Shown here: piece after piece, positions 1 through 9,453 of the stretch | How the letters are laid out: every line of letters begins with the position of its first letter | How positions within the stretch are numbered: position 1 is the first letter of the stretch | Origin: Paenibacillus terrae | GTDB lineage: Bacteria; Bacillota; Bacilli; Paenibacillales; Paenibacillaceae | Length of the DNA: 64,000 bases | NCBI RefSeq assembly: GCF_000943545.1 | Contig: NZ_JTHP01000021.1 | Coordinates: 1 to 64,000 of the forward strand | Reading direction: 5' to 3' | Program-made: the position numbers and the translations under genes | Notes under the pieces: generated by a model | Databases searched by the model: none | Told to the model about the DNA's origin: nothing | What the model saw: the letters and a program-made list of their open reading frames with translations, nothing else

Positions 1-96
1 CAGCCATTTTAGACTGACGAAAATCCATAGGGCTTCCAGCAACCCTAGCATCAATACCTTTTGCCCCCAGTACTTTCGTCTGGAGCTTTTGACCAA
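1..96 (-). CDS. Possible 3'-truncated membrane protein gene (window edge)
   Basis: An open frame of 32 codons begins with TTG directly after the stop codon of the Bce-type permease and runs off the window. It encodes a basic start followed by a hydrophobic stretch (MLGLLEALWIFVSLKWL) that could be a membrane segment, so a further gene of the bce-like operon is conceivable. No Shine-Dalgarno sequence precedes the TTG, and the reading frame may be chance. I do not recognise a family. Confidence 0.25.
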   Translation of the reverse strand, partial: MVKSSRRKYWGQKVLMLGLLEALWIFVSLKWL

Positions 97-2037
97 TTAT
101 AATGCTGCTTTAATGACTTTTTTATAATACAGGATGGATAGTATCCCGAAAATGGAATATAAGGCGGTGTATAGTACCATAACGATGATCATAGGCATCC
201 AAACTTCTGTTCCAAACAAGAACCAGCCGGATTGGACGGCGAAATAGCTGTGTGAAAGGCCGACTACTAATGGAATGCCGAAGTTAAAGAGTTGTTTTAT
301 TTTGATGCCTCTAAGCAGGTCCCCTTGTGTGAACCCTAACTTTCTCAACACCGTATAATTGGCTTTTTCGTCTTCGCTCTCATCCATTTGCTTAAAATAA
401 AGGATACAGCCTGATGTAATGAGAAAGGTGAGTCCTAAAAAGCCAACTACAAACATGATCACTCCCATATTTCTCTTCTGATTGCTGCTCATTTCAAGGC
501 GTGATGTTTGTTGCCCACTAAAGTTGGCGGTTTTAAAGAGGCGATCGGCTTCTTTGATCTGTTCTTCATTCATCATATCAATTCCAATATATAAGGATGA
601 TTTCTTTTGAATCTCAGGATTTACATCTTTCTTTAACCGCTCAAAGATGGTTTCGTCTACAATGACAGTGGGTAGTCCCCCGGCTGTAAAATAGTAGGGA
701 ATAACATATTCCTTTTTTAGACCCAAATATTGTTGATGTATGACTTCCTTTTTCCCCTTCAAGTCCAATGGGCCAAAGCTTTTCAAGGACATAAATTTCT
801 GTGACACATCATTATAGCCCGTTAAAATCGTTTGACCTGGAGATACATCCGTACCCTTCACAGATTGATCGCTTATGACAGGCAACGTCGTGGAATTCGC
901 ACCGATATTTAACCCTTCCAGAGGAGTCTCCATAATTTGGGCTGTGTTCACACTGACTTGAATGACTTCAATTTTCTTTTCACGATACTGTATGTCATGC
1001 TCTTGAAGTAACGTTTTGAATTTCTCCGCATCCGGTACATTCGTCATTGCAAAATGGGAAGGTACATTGTCCTCAGCTGCTTGATCCGCAGAATAATAGG
1101 CGATATAGCTTAAGGAAAGTAAACCGATGGCAAGTGCCGATACTGTTGTAATAATGGTCAACAACAAAGCATTGGATTTCATGCGGAACATAATGGATGA
1201 GAGAGACAGCACTTCATTAATGTTTAAATAGCCGCCTTTACTTTTTCTGATGATATTTGAAATAAAGCGGATAGATCCTTTATAAAAAAGGAGTGTTCCG
1301 ATGATGACAGAGCCCAGAATAAACACCATAGCCATAAATAATTCATTCATGGATGTAAAGTCTCCACCAAACAATTTGGAAGAAACATAGTATCCTAAAG
1401 CGATGAATGAGACTCCAATGATCCCAATGATCATCTCATAGATAGATATTTTCTTGATTTTCCCTTCGGTGGTTGAGGTCACTCTGAACAAAGACAAAAT
1501 ACTCTGTCTTTTGATAAAGGAATAATTCATGAGCATGATCAACAGGTAGATGATACAAAAAACGATGAGTGTTTGAGTCAGTGCTTGGTTAGAGAAATAT
1601 AGAGTGGCAATGGCTTCGACGCCCGTCGTCTTAAATAAAATCATGATCACTAATTTGGAAAAGGAGAATCCAACCCCAATTCCAATGAATAGTGAACTGA
1701 AGTATAGAATTAAGTTTTCAGCACTTAGGATGCGAAAAATTTTGTTTTTAGTCATTCCGATCAATTGAAATAGGCCAATTTCTTTGCTTCGTCTTTTTAT
1801 AAAAATATTATTGGCATACATAAGGAAAATGCAGACAATAGCGACCAGCAGGACGGATGCTGCCCGTATGGAAGCTGCACCCTTAACAGAGCCCTTCACT
1901 TCGTCCATGGAGGGATCGTATTGTAATGTGACAAAAGCGAAATAGAGCGCAACACTGAAAATTAAAGCAAAGACATACAGGTAATAATTTTTCAGGTTTT
2001 TTTCCAAATTCTTTAGGATGAGCTGATTAATGTTCAT
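97..2037 (-). CDS. BceB-like ABC transporter permease (FtsX family)
   Basis: About 646-residue integral membrane permease of the peptide-7-exporter (Bce) class, which senses and removes cell-wall-active peptide antibiotics. Hydrophobic segments cluster at the N-terminus (residues ~20-75 and 105-180), in the middle (~205-265 and 295-320) and at the C-terminus (~530-645). Between the last two clusters lies a soluble stretch of about 200 residues, the large extracellular loop that in this family binds peptide and signals to the kinase. The FtsX-like permease fold occurs at both ends. I place the start at the ATG at 2037 (AGGTGGGG seven bases upstream) rather than an in-frame GTG four codons earlier. 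It overlaps the ATPase gene by 11 bases, as usual for bceAB pairs. The substrate cannot be told from sequence. Confidence 0.88.
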   Translation of the reverse strand: MNINQLILKNLEKNLKNYYLYVFALIFSVALYFAFVTLQYDPSMDEVKGSVKGAASIRAASVLLVAIVCIFLMYANNIFIKRRSKEIGLFQLIGMTKNKIFRILSAENLILYFSSLFIGIGVGFSFSKLVIMILFKTTGVEAIATLYFSNQALTQTLIVFCIIYLLIMLMNYSFIKRQSILSLFRVTSTTEGKIKKISIYEMIIGIIGVSFIALGYYVSSKLFGGDFTSMNELFMAMVFILGSVIIGTLLFYKGSIRFISNIIRKSKGGYLNINEVLSLSSIMFRMKSNALLLTIITTVSALAIGLLSLSYIAYYSADQAAEDNVPSHFAMTNVPDAEKFKTLLQEHDIQYREKKIEVIQVSVNTAQIMETPLEGLNIGANSTTLPVISDQSVKGTDVSPGQTILTGYNDVSQKFMSLKSFGPLDLKGKKEVIHQQYLGLKKEYVIPYYFTAGGLPTVIVDETIFERLKKDVNPEIQKKSSLYIGIDMMNEEQIKEADRLFKTANFSGQQTSRLEMSSNQKRNMGVIMFVVGFLGLTFLITSGCILYFKQMDESEDEKANYTVLRKLGFTQGDLLRGIKIKQLFNFGIPLVVGLSHSYFAVQSGWFLFGTEVWMPMIIVMVLYTALYSIFGILSILYYKKVIKAAL

Positions 2038-2788
2038 ATTGGACCCCACCTAAAATCCCTTGGGTTTTCATGATATCCTGAAAGAAGCTTTGTCTTTCCT
2101 GCCCACCTTTATGAAGCTGCGTATACATTTGTCCATCCTTAATAAAAATGACCCGACTGCAATGGCTGGCCGCGACAGGATCGTGCGTGACCATAATAAT
2201 GGTTGCCTTGCGCTTCTGGTTTAACTGGCCCAGCTTGTTTAATAAATCCGAAGCCGATTTGGAATCCAGCGCGCCCGTAGGTTCATCGGCAAATATAATA
2301 CTGGGCTCATGAATAAACGCTCTGGCCGCAGATGTACGCTGTTTTTGTCCGCCCGAAATTTCATTGGGGTACTTATCTTTCAGTTCATAAATTCCCAGTT
2401 CTGTAGCTACTTCCTGAAATCTTCGGTTTGCTTCTTTTTTAGGCGTTTTGGTGATGGATAAGGGTAAAAGAATGTTCTCCTTCACGGTTAGCGTATCCAG
2501 CAGATTATACTCTTGAAAAATAAAGCCCAGATGTTTTTTGCGGAATTCAGCCAGTTGCTTTTCCTTCATTTTCGTCATTTCGATGTCATTGATTTTAATG
2601 GACCCGTGGCTCACGTGATCAATGGAGGAAAGGACATTCAGCAGTGTGGTTTTACCTGAACCAGAGGCTCCCATAATACTGACAAATTCGCCTTCTTCAA
2701 TAAGGATATCAATTCCCTTTAATACCTCCTGCATATTTAACTTATTACCGTAGCTTTTATGAATTTTATGGGCTTCTAAAATATTCAC
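2027..2788 (-). CDS. BceA-like ABC transporter ATP-binding protein
   Basis: 253-residue cytoplasmic ATPase partner of the downstream permease. Walker A is GASGSGKTT near residue 40, the Q-loop is in FIFQEYNLL, the signature is ISGGQKQ, Walker B is IIFADEPT with its catalytic Glu, and the switch His is in MVTHDP. The core of the signature, normally LSGGQQQR, reads [14 protein letters not shown], an ordinary variant in BceA/MacB-type ATPases. The start is GTG, with AAGGAG nine bases upstream. The gene follows the histidine kinase in the same direction and probably belongs to one regulon with it. About 100 bases separate it from the kinase gene, enough for its own inducible promoter as in other bceRS-bceAB loci. 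Confidence 0.93.
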   Translation of the reverse strand: MNILEAHKIHKSYGNKLNMQEVLKGIDILIEEGEFVSIMGASGSGKTTLLNVLSSIDHVSHGSIKINDIEMTKMKEKQLAEFRKKHLGFIFQEYNLLDTLTVKENILLPLSITKTPKKEANRRFQEVATELGIYELKDKYPNEISGGQKQRTSAARAFIHEPSIIFADEPTGALDSKSASDLLNKLGQLNQKRKATIIMVTHDPVAASHCSRVIFIKDGQMYTQLHKGGQERQSFFQDIMKTQGILGGVQYEH

Positions 2789-2890
2789 TTCGATGCACTC
2801 CTTTTTGTTCTTGTAACTTTATTATAAAAATAGGGATGCTGCTTTTCCTTTGATTGAGCGAACAATACATAAAAGCATGTGACATCTCTG

Positions 2891-3895
2891 TCACATGCTC
2901 ACCATACTCACGAAATCATTTTGTTTGGGAAAAATTAAAGTAAAGGTTGTACCGGCGTCCGGTTTGGAATGCATATCTATATGTATGAGCAAAGGCGTTG
3001 CTGCCTTTTTCGTTAAATATAACCCCATGCCCGTTGAAGTATGATCAGAATGTTGGGTCGTGGATGTAAAACCTTTCTCGAAAATACGGGGTATATCCTT
3101 CGGATCAATACCGCGACCAAAGTCTTGGACCTCAAGCCGTATTCGATCATTTTGTTCATAGCTGTGAATGATAATATCACTGGCATCGCTATATTTGATG
3201 GCATTGGTTAAGAGCTGCCTAACGATAAAAGCAAGCCATTTGGCATCACTCAGCACTTTAATTTGCTCAAGTTGGATATCAAAACCGATCCCTTTTTGGA
3301 TGCACCATGACTGTAATGCTTTGATCTCTTTAAAAACAAGAGATTTTAAATTCACTTGCTCGACATACAAATCATTTTCAATAAAAGATATGCGTTTGTG
3401 ATGGAGCTGCTGATCCAGCAGTAAGTGAATTCGTAGCCATTCATAGGTTAACTGAGCTTTTAGGGACTTGTCGTCCAACCGCTCAATCATCAAATGCATG
3501 GTGGTCAAAGGTGTTTTCACCTCATGAATCCAGGATAATAGTTCATCTTTTTCGTGTTCAAGTGTCAATTGATTTTGCGAGATGATTTGTTGTAATCGTT
3601 CGGTCTGGTCGGTGATTTTTTGTTCAATGATTTGCTCAAATGGACTCTCCGGTTCGCCTATACCCGTTAATTCGAGAGGGCTTTCCCATTCTTCTAGTGT
3701 TTTATAGAATTTGGTTTCTTTAGGGTAGCGGATAATTAAAAAACCCAAGAATATCATCATAGATAAGAAGACAATATAAAGGATCGGCATAAACGGGATT
3801 GCTGCATCCACATAAGCGATGAGCAGGATAAGGAATTGCTGACATACAAAAAGTAGAATCCAGCTTCGCCTTTCCATAAGATATTTTTTAATCAT
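2891..3895 (-). CDS. BceS-like intramembrane-sensing histidine kinase
   Basis: 334-residue sensor kinase of the short, Bce-associated type. Two transmembrane helices (residues ~8-30 and ~35-58) are joined by only a few residues, so there is no extracellular sensor domain. In this family the stimulus comes from the cognate ABC permease. The H-box is SWIHEVKTPLTTMHLM, followed by an N-box (LLTNAIKYS), G1 (DFGRGI) and G2 (GMGLYLTKK). The start is the ATG at 3895, nine bases after GAGG and overlapping the regulator stop by eight bases. That implies translational coupling. A longer reading upstream inside the regulator gene is not supported by a ribosome site. Confidence 0.9.
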   Translation of the reverse strand: MIKKYLMERRSWILLFVCQQFLILLIAYVDAAIPFMPILYIVFLSMMIFLGFLIIRYPKETKFYKTLEEWESPLELTGIGEPESPFEQIIEQKITDQTERLQQIISQNQLTLEHEKDELLSWIHEVKTPLTTMHLMIERLDDKSLKAQLTYEWLRIHLLLDQQLHHKRISFIENDLYVEQVNLKSLVFKEIKALQSWCIQKGIGFDIQLEQIKVLSDAKWLAFIVRQLLTNAIKYSDASDIIIHSYEQNDRIRLEVQDFGRGIDPKDIPRIFEKGFTSTTQHSDHTSTGMGLYLTKKAATPLLIHIDMHSKPDAGTTFTLIFPKQNDFVSMVSM

Positions 3896-4592
3896 AGGCA
3901 TGTGCCTCTTCTGTAGCCATGTAGCCTTGCCCCACCTTCGTTTCAATGAAACGGCCCAAATCCAGCTCATCCAGTTTTTTTCGCAGGCGATTCAAGTTGA
4001 CGGTCAGGGTATTGTCGCTGACAAAACGTTCATCATCCCAAAGGCTTTTAATTAATTCCTCCCGGGAGACAATTTTGTTTTTTTGCTCAATTAGAAGCTT
4101 TAAAATATAAATTTCGTTCTTGGTTAATTCGATGGAGCCAGCCTCATTGGCAACTACATTTTTTTCGTAATCGACCGTGGCTCCACACCATGTTTTCAGG
4201 GAGACAGGTTCTGTATTGTAATTGTACACGCGGCGAAGTGTCGCCTGTAATTTTGCAATGAGTACATCAAAATGAAACGGTTTTTGGATAAAATCATCCG
4301 CTCCAAGCTGCATCGACATCACCATATCCGTAGGGTGATCACGTGATGATAAGAAGAGGATAGGGACGTTAGAGCGGGATCGAATCATTCGACACCAATG
4401 AAACCCATCAAATTTCGGTAATTGAATATCAATCACGACCAGATCAGGCTTTATCATTGTGAATTCCTGAATTACCTTACTAAAGTCCTGGATGCCATAC
4501 ACATCATAGGCCCATTGAGTTAATCTATCTTTAACTTCATGAAATAAAGTTTCATCATCTTCAATTAGCAAGATTTTAAACAACGATTTCAC
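3888..4592 (-). CDS. BceR-like OmpR-family response regulator
   Basis: About 234-residue regulator. The receiver domain has the acidic pocket LIEDDE, phospho-acceptor Asp in DLVVIDIQLPKFDG and the conserved Lys in DDFIQKPF. The C-terminal winged helix (from about residue 135) has the usual ELTKNEIYIL and TLTVNLNRLRKKL elements. It should activate the adjacent ABC genes in response to cell-envelope-active peptides. The start is uncertain: the GTG at 4592 puts the conserved beginning at normal spacing, but it lacks a clear ribosome site, and TTG codons at 4628 or 4583 are alternatives. Confidence 0.88.
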   Translation of the reverse strand: MKSLFKILLIEDDETLFHEVKDRLTQWAYDVYGIQDFSKVIQEFTMIKPDLVVIDIQLPKFDGFHWCRMIRSRSNVPILFLSSRDHPTDMVMSMQLGADDFIQKPFHFDVLIAKLQATLRRVYNYNTEPVSLKTWCGATVDYEKNVVANEAGSIELTKNEIYILKLLIEQKNKIVSREELIKSLWDDERFVSDNTLTVNLNRLRKKLDELDLGRFIETKVGQGYMATEEAHAYD

Positions 4593-4753
4593 CGCACTTT
4601 TAACTTTTTTATATAAAGTGTATAGCAAAATTGGTTTGCGTGCTATATGTGTAAGTCTCCACTTTATACTGCGCTAATCTGCTGTTAATAGTTGAGGCTT
4701 ATAGTAGGAGCTATATCCACAAATATCATATAAATTAAAGGATGGATGCAAGT

Positions 4754-5383
4754 ATGGGGATTCATACGTATTTTCGATCACTAAACGAGTTGGAAAGGAT
4801 CATCCGCTGTCCAGGCAAGTTTAAATTTGAAGAACACAGCGTATCTGCTCATTCATGGAAAGTGGTACAGTATGCCAAAACGCTGGCTGATATTGAAGAG
4901 CGAAACGGTGTAAGCATTGACTGGAAAAAGCTTTACGAGATCACAAGTAGTCACGATTATGGGGAGATCTTTATTGGAGATATAAAAACGCCTGTTAAGC
5001 ATTCCTCCAAGGAACTCCGGTTATTAATCCAGCAGGTCGAAGAAGGTATGATTGAGTATTTTATTGAAGAGAACATTCCGGAGGAGTTCAAAGCCATTTT
5101 CCGCAAACAGCTCCGAGAAGGCAAAGACAATTCAGTAGAAGGCTTGATCCTTGAAGTTGCTGACAAGATGGATCAGGTGTACGAAGCATTTGCCGAACTA
5201 CAGCGGGGAAATACTGAAAAAGAATTTATAGTCATGTATCGTAATGCGCTCGTTAAAATCAAAAATATCCAATTAAAATGTGTTGATTATTTTCTGGAAC
5301 ATATTTTGCCGGATATGGTTAAGGAAGAAACGCCTTCATCCATTGATATTAAAAAGATTACGGAAGAAGCCTTAGCTCTGTAA
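4754..5383 (+). CDS. YfbR-like HD-domain phosphohydrolase (5'-nucleotidase type)
   Basis: About 209-residue cytoplasmic HD-superfamily protein. The N-terminal signature GIHTYFRSLNELERI and metal ligands H (EHSVSAHSWK) and HD (SSHDYGEIFIGD) match the YfbR/YGK1-like nucleotidase group, which removes phosphate from deoxynucleoside monophosphates. I place the start at the second ATG (4754), where an AAAGGA box has suitable spacing. The ATG at 4742 overlaps that box. The gene stands alone, diverges from the bce-like operon, and is followed by a shared hairpin terminator. Substrate is inferred from family only. Confidence 0.78.
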   Translation: MGIHTYFRSLNELERIIRCPGKFKFEEHSVSAHSWKVVQYAKTLADIEERNGVSIDWKKLYEITSSHDYGEIFIGDIKTPVKHSSKELRLLIQQVEEGMIEYFIEENIPEEFKAIFRKQLREGKDNSVEGLILEVADKMDQVYEAFAELQRGNTEKEFIVMYRNALVKIKNIQLKCVDYFLEHILPDMVKEETPSSIDIKKITEEALAL

Positions 5384-5476
5384 ATGAATTTTCTTACCGT
5401 CCAGAAGCTTCAGAAGCGCTTCTGTTCATACATAATCATAGTTTTATTTATAATAAAGCAGGTTCTATATGAAAAT

Positions 5477-5523
5477 AAAAAAGCAATCAGGACAGTTGAT
5501 TGAACCTGCCCGATTGCTTTTTT
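5477..5523. terminator. Bidirectional intrinsic terminator
   Basis: AAAAAAGCAATC pairs with GATTGCTTTTTT across a short loop. The A and T tracts on either side allow it to end both the HD phosphohydrolase transcript (plus) and the RCC1-repeat transcript (minus), whose genes converge here. Confidence 0.85.
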
Positions 5524-5587
5524 GGAATTGGAGAGAACGGAGCTTATGCGTGCTCCTTGAACTAATTATTAAGATGAAGAAACTTAT

Positions 5588-6772
5588 TTATTTGGAAAAT
5601 GGATTCGGGAAATTCGATTTCGTGGCAGAATATTGTTCCTTGGTGCTACCGATTCCAAGCTCACCATTTCTATTAAATCCCCAAGACCAGACCTTCCCAT
5701 CGGCTGTCAAAGCATGGGAGTGGGTTCCTGCTGCACTGAATGCTACTACATCGGTTAGTGGCGTGTTTGTGTCATCTACAACTTGGGATGGGACTTTAAC
5801 AGAAAATACATCGGTCCCGTCACCTACCTGTCCCTCATTATTGGTTCCCCAGCCCCAAAGAGTTCCATCATTTTTAAGTGCAAAAGTTTGAGTTTTGCCT
5901 GCTTTCAGTCTACTTACATTGGAAACATTGATCAATACGGGTGATCTTCTAAAAGTAGAGGTTCCGTCCCCAAGCTTTCCAGAAGTGTTACTCCCGGAAG
6001 CATATACTTCTCCGCTGTTCGTTAGTACATAAATGCGGTCAGGCCCTGCTGCAAAAGTCTTGATATCATCAATTCGATATTGAACAGGGGTAAGCTGGTC
6101 TTCTTTATCATCCTGCCCCATTGCGCCATCATAACCACGTCCCCATACCCATAGCTGATTATCTTTGTCTAAGGCTGCACCAAAGCTATCGCCAGCGTCA
6201 ATGGCTACAATATTCTCCAAACCCTGTACTTGCACAGGCTTAACGGAAAAGGCGGAAGCTCCTTTTGTGCCAATGCCCAGTTGGCCAAAGTTGTTTTCTC
6301 CGTAGGCCCACACGGTTCCGTCATTTTTGAGGGCAAGTGTGAATTGACCGCCGGCCCTCACTTCCTTCACATCATTAATATATTTGTTTTTAACAGGCTC
6401 ATTTACAAAACCCTTTTTAATCCCTGTTCCTAGCTCCCCGTAACCTGCAAAGCCCCAAGACCAGATGGTTCCGTCTTTTTTGAGCAAGGTCGAATGCAGA
6501 GCACCGGCATCAATCATAGCGATATCAGATACATGGGCCTGCACCGGACTTGTTTTATTATTCCCTCCGCCAGCGCCCACGCCGAGCTTGCCATTACCGT
6601 TACTTCCCGTTGCATAAAATGAAGATCCATCTTCCATGGCCAGATAAGCGTTAGTGGTCCCTGCCGAGAGCAAATGATCGTAATTTACAGTAGAATCAGC
6701 GCTTGCTGTAATGGAACTTCCCATCAGAAGTGTGGATGCGGCGAGAGCTGCGAAACCTAGTTTTTTTAACAT
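5588..6772 (-). CDS. Secreted RCC1-repeat (seven-bladed propeller) protein
   Basis: 394-residue exported protein. A signal peptide (LKKLGF..., hydrophobic to about residue 25, cleavage near SITASA-DS) precedes seven consecutive RCC1/ATS1-type units, each with a W/Y-x-G ... G-E/Q/K-L-G-x-G pattern (for example TIWSWGFAGYGELGTG and TVWAYGENNFGQLGIG). Seven units make one complete beta-propeller. The start is the ATG at 6772. A GTG four codons earlier overlaps the AAAGGTG ribosome site. Nothing else is attached, so the protein is probably a binding scaffold outside the cell; its ligand is unknown. It converges on the HD gene. Confidence 0.85.
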   Translation of the reverse strand: MLKKLGFAALAASTLLMGSSITASADSTVNYDHLLSAGTTNAYLAMEDGSSFYATGSNGNGKLGVGAGGGNNKTSPVQAHVSDIAMIDAGALHSTLLKKDGTIWSWGFAGYGELGTGIKKGFVNEPVKNKYINDVKEVRAGGQFTLALKNDGTVWAYGENNFGQLGIGTKGASAFSVKPVQVQGLENIVAIDAGDSFGAALDKDNQLWVWGRGYDGAMGQDDKEDQLTPVQYRIDDIKTFAAGPDRIYVLTNSGEVYASGSNTSGKLGDGTSTFRRSPVLINVSNVSRLKAGKTQTFALKNDGTLWGWGTNNEGQVGDGTDVFSVKVPSQVVDDTNTPLTDVVAFSAAGTHSHALTADGKVWSWGFNRNGELGIGSTKEQYSATKSNFPNPFSK

Positions 6773-6895
6773 ATTACTAAACACACCTTTCGAAATATAA
6801 TGGATAATACTGACATGATTAAAGCAACCAAATTGTTCCTGCCCACGTCTTAATAGTGAATCGTATTTTATAAACCAGATTAGGGAGGATCACTT

Positions 6896-7384
6896 ATGAA
6901 AAGTAGAGTTTCTGCCCTTGTTCTTGTCTTGCTTGTGGCAGCTTTATTGCCAGCATGTTCTACAACAGAATCGGCTACCCCGGTTAACAAATCTAATGGG
7001 GCTGTGGTTCGATCTATTTTTGACTTGGATCGTCTGGAAAGCACAACGGTATATACAGGGCGTGCCAAAATCGAAAGTATTGAAAGGATTGAAAAAGAAG
7101 TAGAACAACCCTTAGCAGCCCCTACCATGAACTATTTGATCCGATTTGAACAGCCTGTTCAATTTGCTAAAGGACTACCCCAAAGTGATGATCCAACGGA
7201 AAAACCTATCCAAGCGGTCTATATATCTGTTCCAGATACACATATTTATAAGCAGATGGATGATCAGCGCAGGCAATTAATCAATCCAGCAGAATTACAG
7301 GTGGGGGAACCCATTGAAGTCTCTTATGTGTACCCTGTAACACCTGTTTTCCTGGCATTGGAAATCATCGTGCTGGATGAATGA
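6896..7384 (+). CDS. Small lipoprotein of unknown function
   Basis: 162 residues with a lipoprotein signal peptide: basic MKSR, hydrophobic core, and lipobox LLPAC so that Cys21 would be lipidated. The remaining ~140 residues look like one compact beta-rich domain (YTGRAKIESIERIEK ... EVSYVYPVTPVF) with no motif I recognise. GGGAGG lies seven bases before the ATG. It is transcribed away from the RCC1 gene, sharing the 110-bp divergent promoter region. Function cannot be assigned. Confidence 0.8.
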   Translation: MKSRVSALVLVLLVAALLPACSTTESATPVNKSNGAVVRSIFDLDRLESTTVYTGRAKIESIERIEKEVEQPLAAPTMNYLIRFEQPVQFAKGLPQSDDPTEKPIQAVYISVPDTHIYKQMDDQRRQLINPAELQVGEPIEVSYVYPVTPVFLALEIIVLDE

Positions 7385-7434
7385 TAAAGGAGGCTGGTAA
7401 GATCTCCTGCTCCTATGGAAGCGCATCATAATCC

Positions 7435-8142
7435 TTAGGTGATATTAATGAGCTTTACCATGTTGTAGATATAACGTGTTTGCTCATACTTAACCATAGT
7501 GCCAGCAGAGTTTTTAACTTGAATACCGGACGAGCCTCCACCATCCAGAAGAATGGCTTCAAAGCAATCCTGTTTAATAAAATAATTGCGAAGCTGTTTC
7601 AGCGTCGCATTTTCATGAACAACCAGATAGACCTGCCAAATATTGTTTACGATTTTGAAGCCCAGGCCAGTTCGCCCGGTGGAATCGGTGTATCGCAACG
7701 TTCCATTCAAATCAAATTTTTCAATATCTTTTAAATCCTTAAGCCATGCTTCTTCCTCTTTCTTCAGCGACAAGCTGCCGCCGCTAATAATAGACTTATA
7801 CGCAACCGAAGTCCCCATTTGTTTTTTGAGATCCGTTACGCTTGAAGCACGGGCAATCCCCATTTTTGTTTTGTTGCTCTCTGTGTAGATAAATGCCGTA
7901 CCACGGCTGTTTCCTTTGGCATTCGCCTTCGTATCATGGGTATTATTAGGTGTGACCGCGATAGACAAACATTCGGTCGGCGCCTTGGTTGTGCTGATGG
8001 GATTAAAGAAGCCTCCATTAATTCCGTAATCGGTTTGCTGTGTGATCCGGCTTCTAATATTTTTATTTTGAATATTCGAAGCTGGCGTGATGATTACATG
8101 GAAACCATCGGACGTTTTGTTATAAGAGTAGTTTGTTGGCAT
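7435..8142 (-). CDS. NAGPA-domain (phosphodiester glycosidase-like) protein without signal peptide
   Basis: 235 residues made almost entirely of a NAGPA-type domain (PF09992, the fold of phosphodiester alpha-N-acetylglucosaminidase). The two hallmarks are present: YGINGGFFNP near residue 42 and LLDGGGSSGIQ near residue 205. The start is the ATG at 8142 with AGGAGG nine bases upstream; an in-frame TTG three codons earlier is less likely. Most bacterial relatives are exported or attached to S-layer or SH3 domains, but this one has no signal peptide, membrane segment or extra domain. It may act in the cytoplasm, be released by lysis or be a phage-derived form. Confidence 0.82.
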   Translation of the reverse strand: MPTNYSYNKTSDGFHVIITPASNIQNKNIRSRITQQTDYGINGGFFNPISTTKAPTECLSIAVTPNNTHDTKANAKGNSRGTAFIYTESNKTKMGIARASSVTDLKKQMGTSVAYKSIISGGSLSLKKEEEAWLKDLKDIEKFDLNGTLRYTDSTGRTGLGFKIVNNIWQVYLVVHENATLKQLRNYFIKQDCFEAILLDGGGSSGIQVKNSAGTMVKYEQTRYIYNMVKLINIT

Positions 8143-8291
8143 TATGGGCAACCTCCTGGTGGATTATTTTGAAACCGAATCTCGCGCGATAATTCGTTTC
8201 TCATATATATAGGAAATTTACAGCTGCCTTTTACAACCCCGAAATCAAATTTTTCTAAAAAAGTTTTGGAATAGCGTGTACGAGACAATGC

Positions 8292-8322
8292 TTGACTTCA
8301 AGTTAACTTTAAGTAGTAACAT
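8292..8322 (+). promoter_or_regulatory. MerR-type promoter with 19-bp spacer and operator palindrome
   Basis: A -35 box TTGACT (8292-8297) and -10-like TAACAT (8317-8322) are 19 bases apart, the over-long spacing typical of MerR-family promoters. The spacer contains a near-perfect palindrome, ACTTCAAGTTAACTTTAAGT, with one mismatch between arms. It lies 67 bases before the aldo/keto reductase start. No MerR gene occurs in the window, so the regulator would act in trans. Confidence 0.7.
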
Positions 8323-8388
8323 ACTGGATGTAACGTGATGGTGATCAGAAAGGCCGATGACATTCTTTTGATATAGGAGTGATGGAAA

Positions 8389-9375
8389 TTGAAAAAGAAA
8401 CAACTGGGTAAAAGTGACCTTCAAGTATCTGCACTGGGTCTGGGCTGCATGGGAATGTCCGAATATTATGGCGAGTTGAATGATCAGGAGTCGATCAAAA
8501 CGCTTCATCGTGCGTTGGAGCTGGGGATCAACTTCTGGGATACAGCAGATGTCTATGGTGTGGGAGAAAATGAAAAACTGATCAGTCAAGTCCTGCGGAG
8601 CCACCGGGATGAGGTGGTATTAGCTACTAAATTCTCCATTATGCGCGGAGAGGATGGGGCATTTCTGGGTGTCAGCGGCCGTCCTGAATATGTAAAACAG
8701 GCATGTGACCGCAGCCTGCAAAGACTGGGCGTAGATGTGATCGACTTGTACTACCAGCACCGTGTCGATCCGAATGTACCTATCGAGGAAACGGTTGGAG
8801 CGATGAGTGACCTGGTTCAGGCGGGGAAAGTCCGCTATTTGGGGCTGTCCGAGGCTTCTCCTGCACTCATTCGGCGTGCTCACAAGGTTCACCCGATCAC
8901 GGCTCTGCAAACGGAATACTCCTTATGGAGCCGGGAAGCGGAAGATGAGGTTATACCCGCTTGCAAGGAGCTGGGAATTGAGTTTGTAGCATACAGTCCG
9001 CTGGGACGCGGTTTTTTGAGCGGGCAAATTCAGAAGTTTGATGATTTTGCAGAAGATGATTTCCGTCGTACCGTGCCACGCTTTCAGCCTGAGAATTTCC
9101 AGAAAAATCTCGATCTCGTACAGCATATTAAGGACCTCGCTGCTCAAAAAGGGGTCAAGCCTTCTCAACTGGCCTTGGCATGGCTGCTTGCGCAAGAGGG
9201 AATTGTACCGATTCCAGGCACCAAGCGGGTTACCTATTTAGAGGAAAATGCGGGGGCAGTCGATATCGCTTTATCTATGGAGGAAGTGGAAAATATTAAC
9301 GAAATCATTCCCAAAGGAATGGCAGCTGGCCTTCGTTATGCGGCAGAGCGGATGCCGAATTGGCAAGCCGAATAA
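8389..9375 (+). CDS. Aldo/keto reductase
   Basis: 328-residue NADPH-dependent oxidoreductase with a TIM-barrel fold. The catalytic tetrad is visible: Asp and Tyr in FWDTADVYG, Lys in VLATKFS and His in LYYQHRVD. The cofactor-binding C-terminal part has [14 protein letters not shown]. Length and motifs match the YhdN/AKR11-13-like group often annotated as general stress aldo/keto reductases. The start is TTG at 8389 with AGGAG eight bases upstream; a nearby ATG is out of frame. The MerR-type promoter upstream suggests induction by electrophiles or aldehydes, as for other MerR-controlled reductases. The natural substrate is not predictable. Confidence 0.92.
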   Translation: MKKKQLGKSDLQVSALGLGCMGMSEYYGELNDQESIKTLHRALELGINFWDTADVYGVGENEKLISQVLRSHRDEVVLATKFSIMRGEDGAFLGVSGRPEYVKQACDRSLQRLGVDVIDLYYQHRVDPNVPIEETVGAMSDLVQAGKVRYLGLSEASPALIRRAHKVHPITALQTEYSLWSREAEDEVIPACKELGIEFVAYSPLGRGFLSGQIQKFDDFAEDDFRRTVPRFQPENFQKNLDLVQHIKDLAAQKGVKPSQLALAWLLAQEGIVPIPGTKRVTYLEENAGAVDIALSMEEVENINEIIPKGMAAGLRYAAERMPNWQAE

Positions 9376-9392
9376 TTCCAGCTTTATAACCC

Positions 9393-9434
9393 AAAAAGCC
9401 GTCCTTAACGCGGATCGGCGCGGAAGGCGGCTTT
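9393..9434 (-). terminator. Intrinsic terminator of the acetate transporter gene
   Basis: On the minus strand a GC-rich hairpin (AAAGCCG ... CGGCTTTTT) ends in a T run twenty bases past the transporter stop. It also lies just past the convergent aldo/keto reductase stop. Confidence 0.75.
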
Positions 9435-9453
9435 GCGGGGCTTACATATACAG

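Noticed and set aside
5469-5891. 140-codon open frame on the plus strand.
   Set aside because: It runs through a terminator and then antisense to the RCC1-repeat gene, whose signal peptide and repeats are clearly real.
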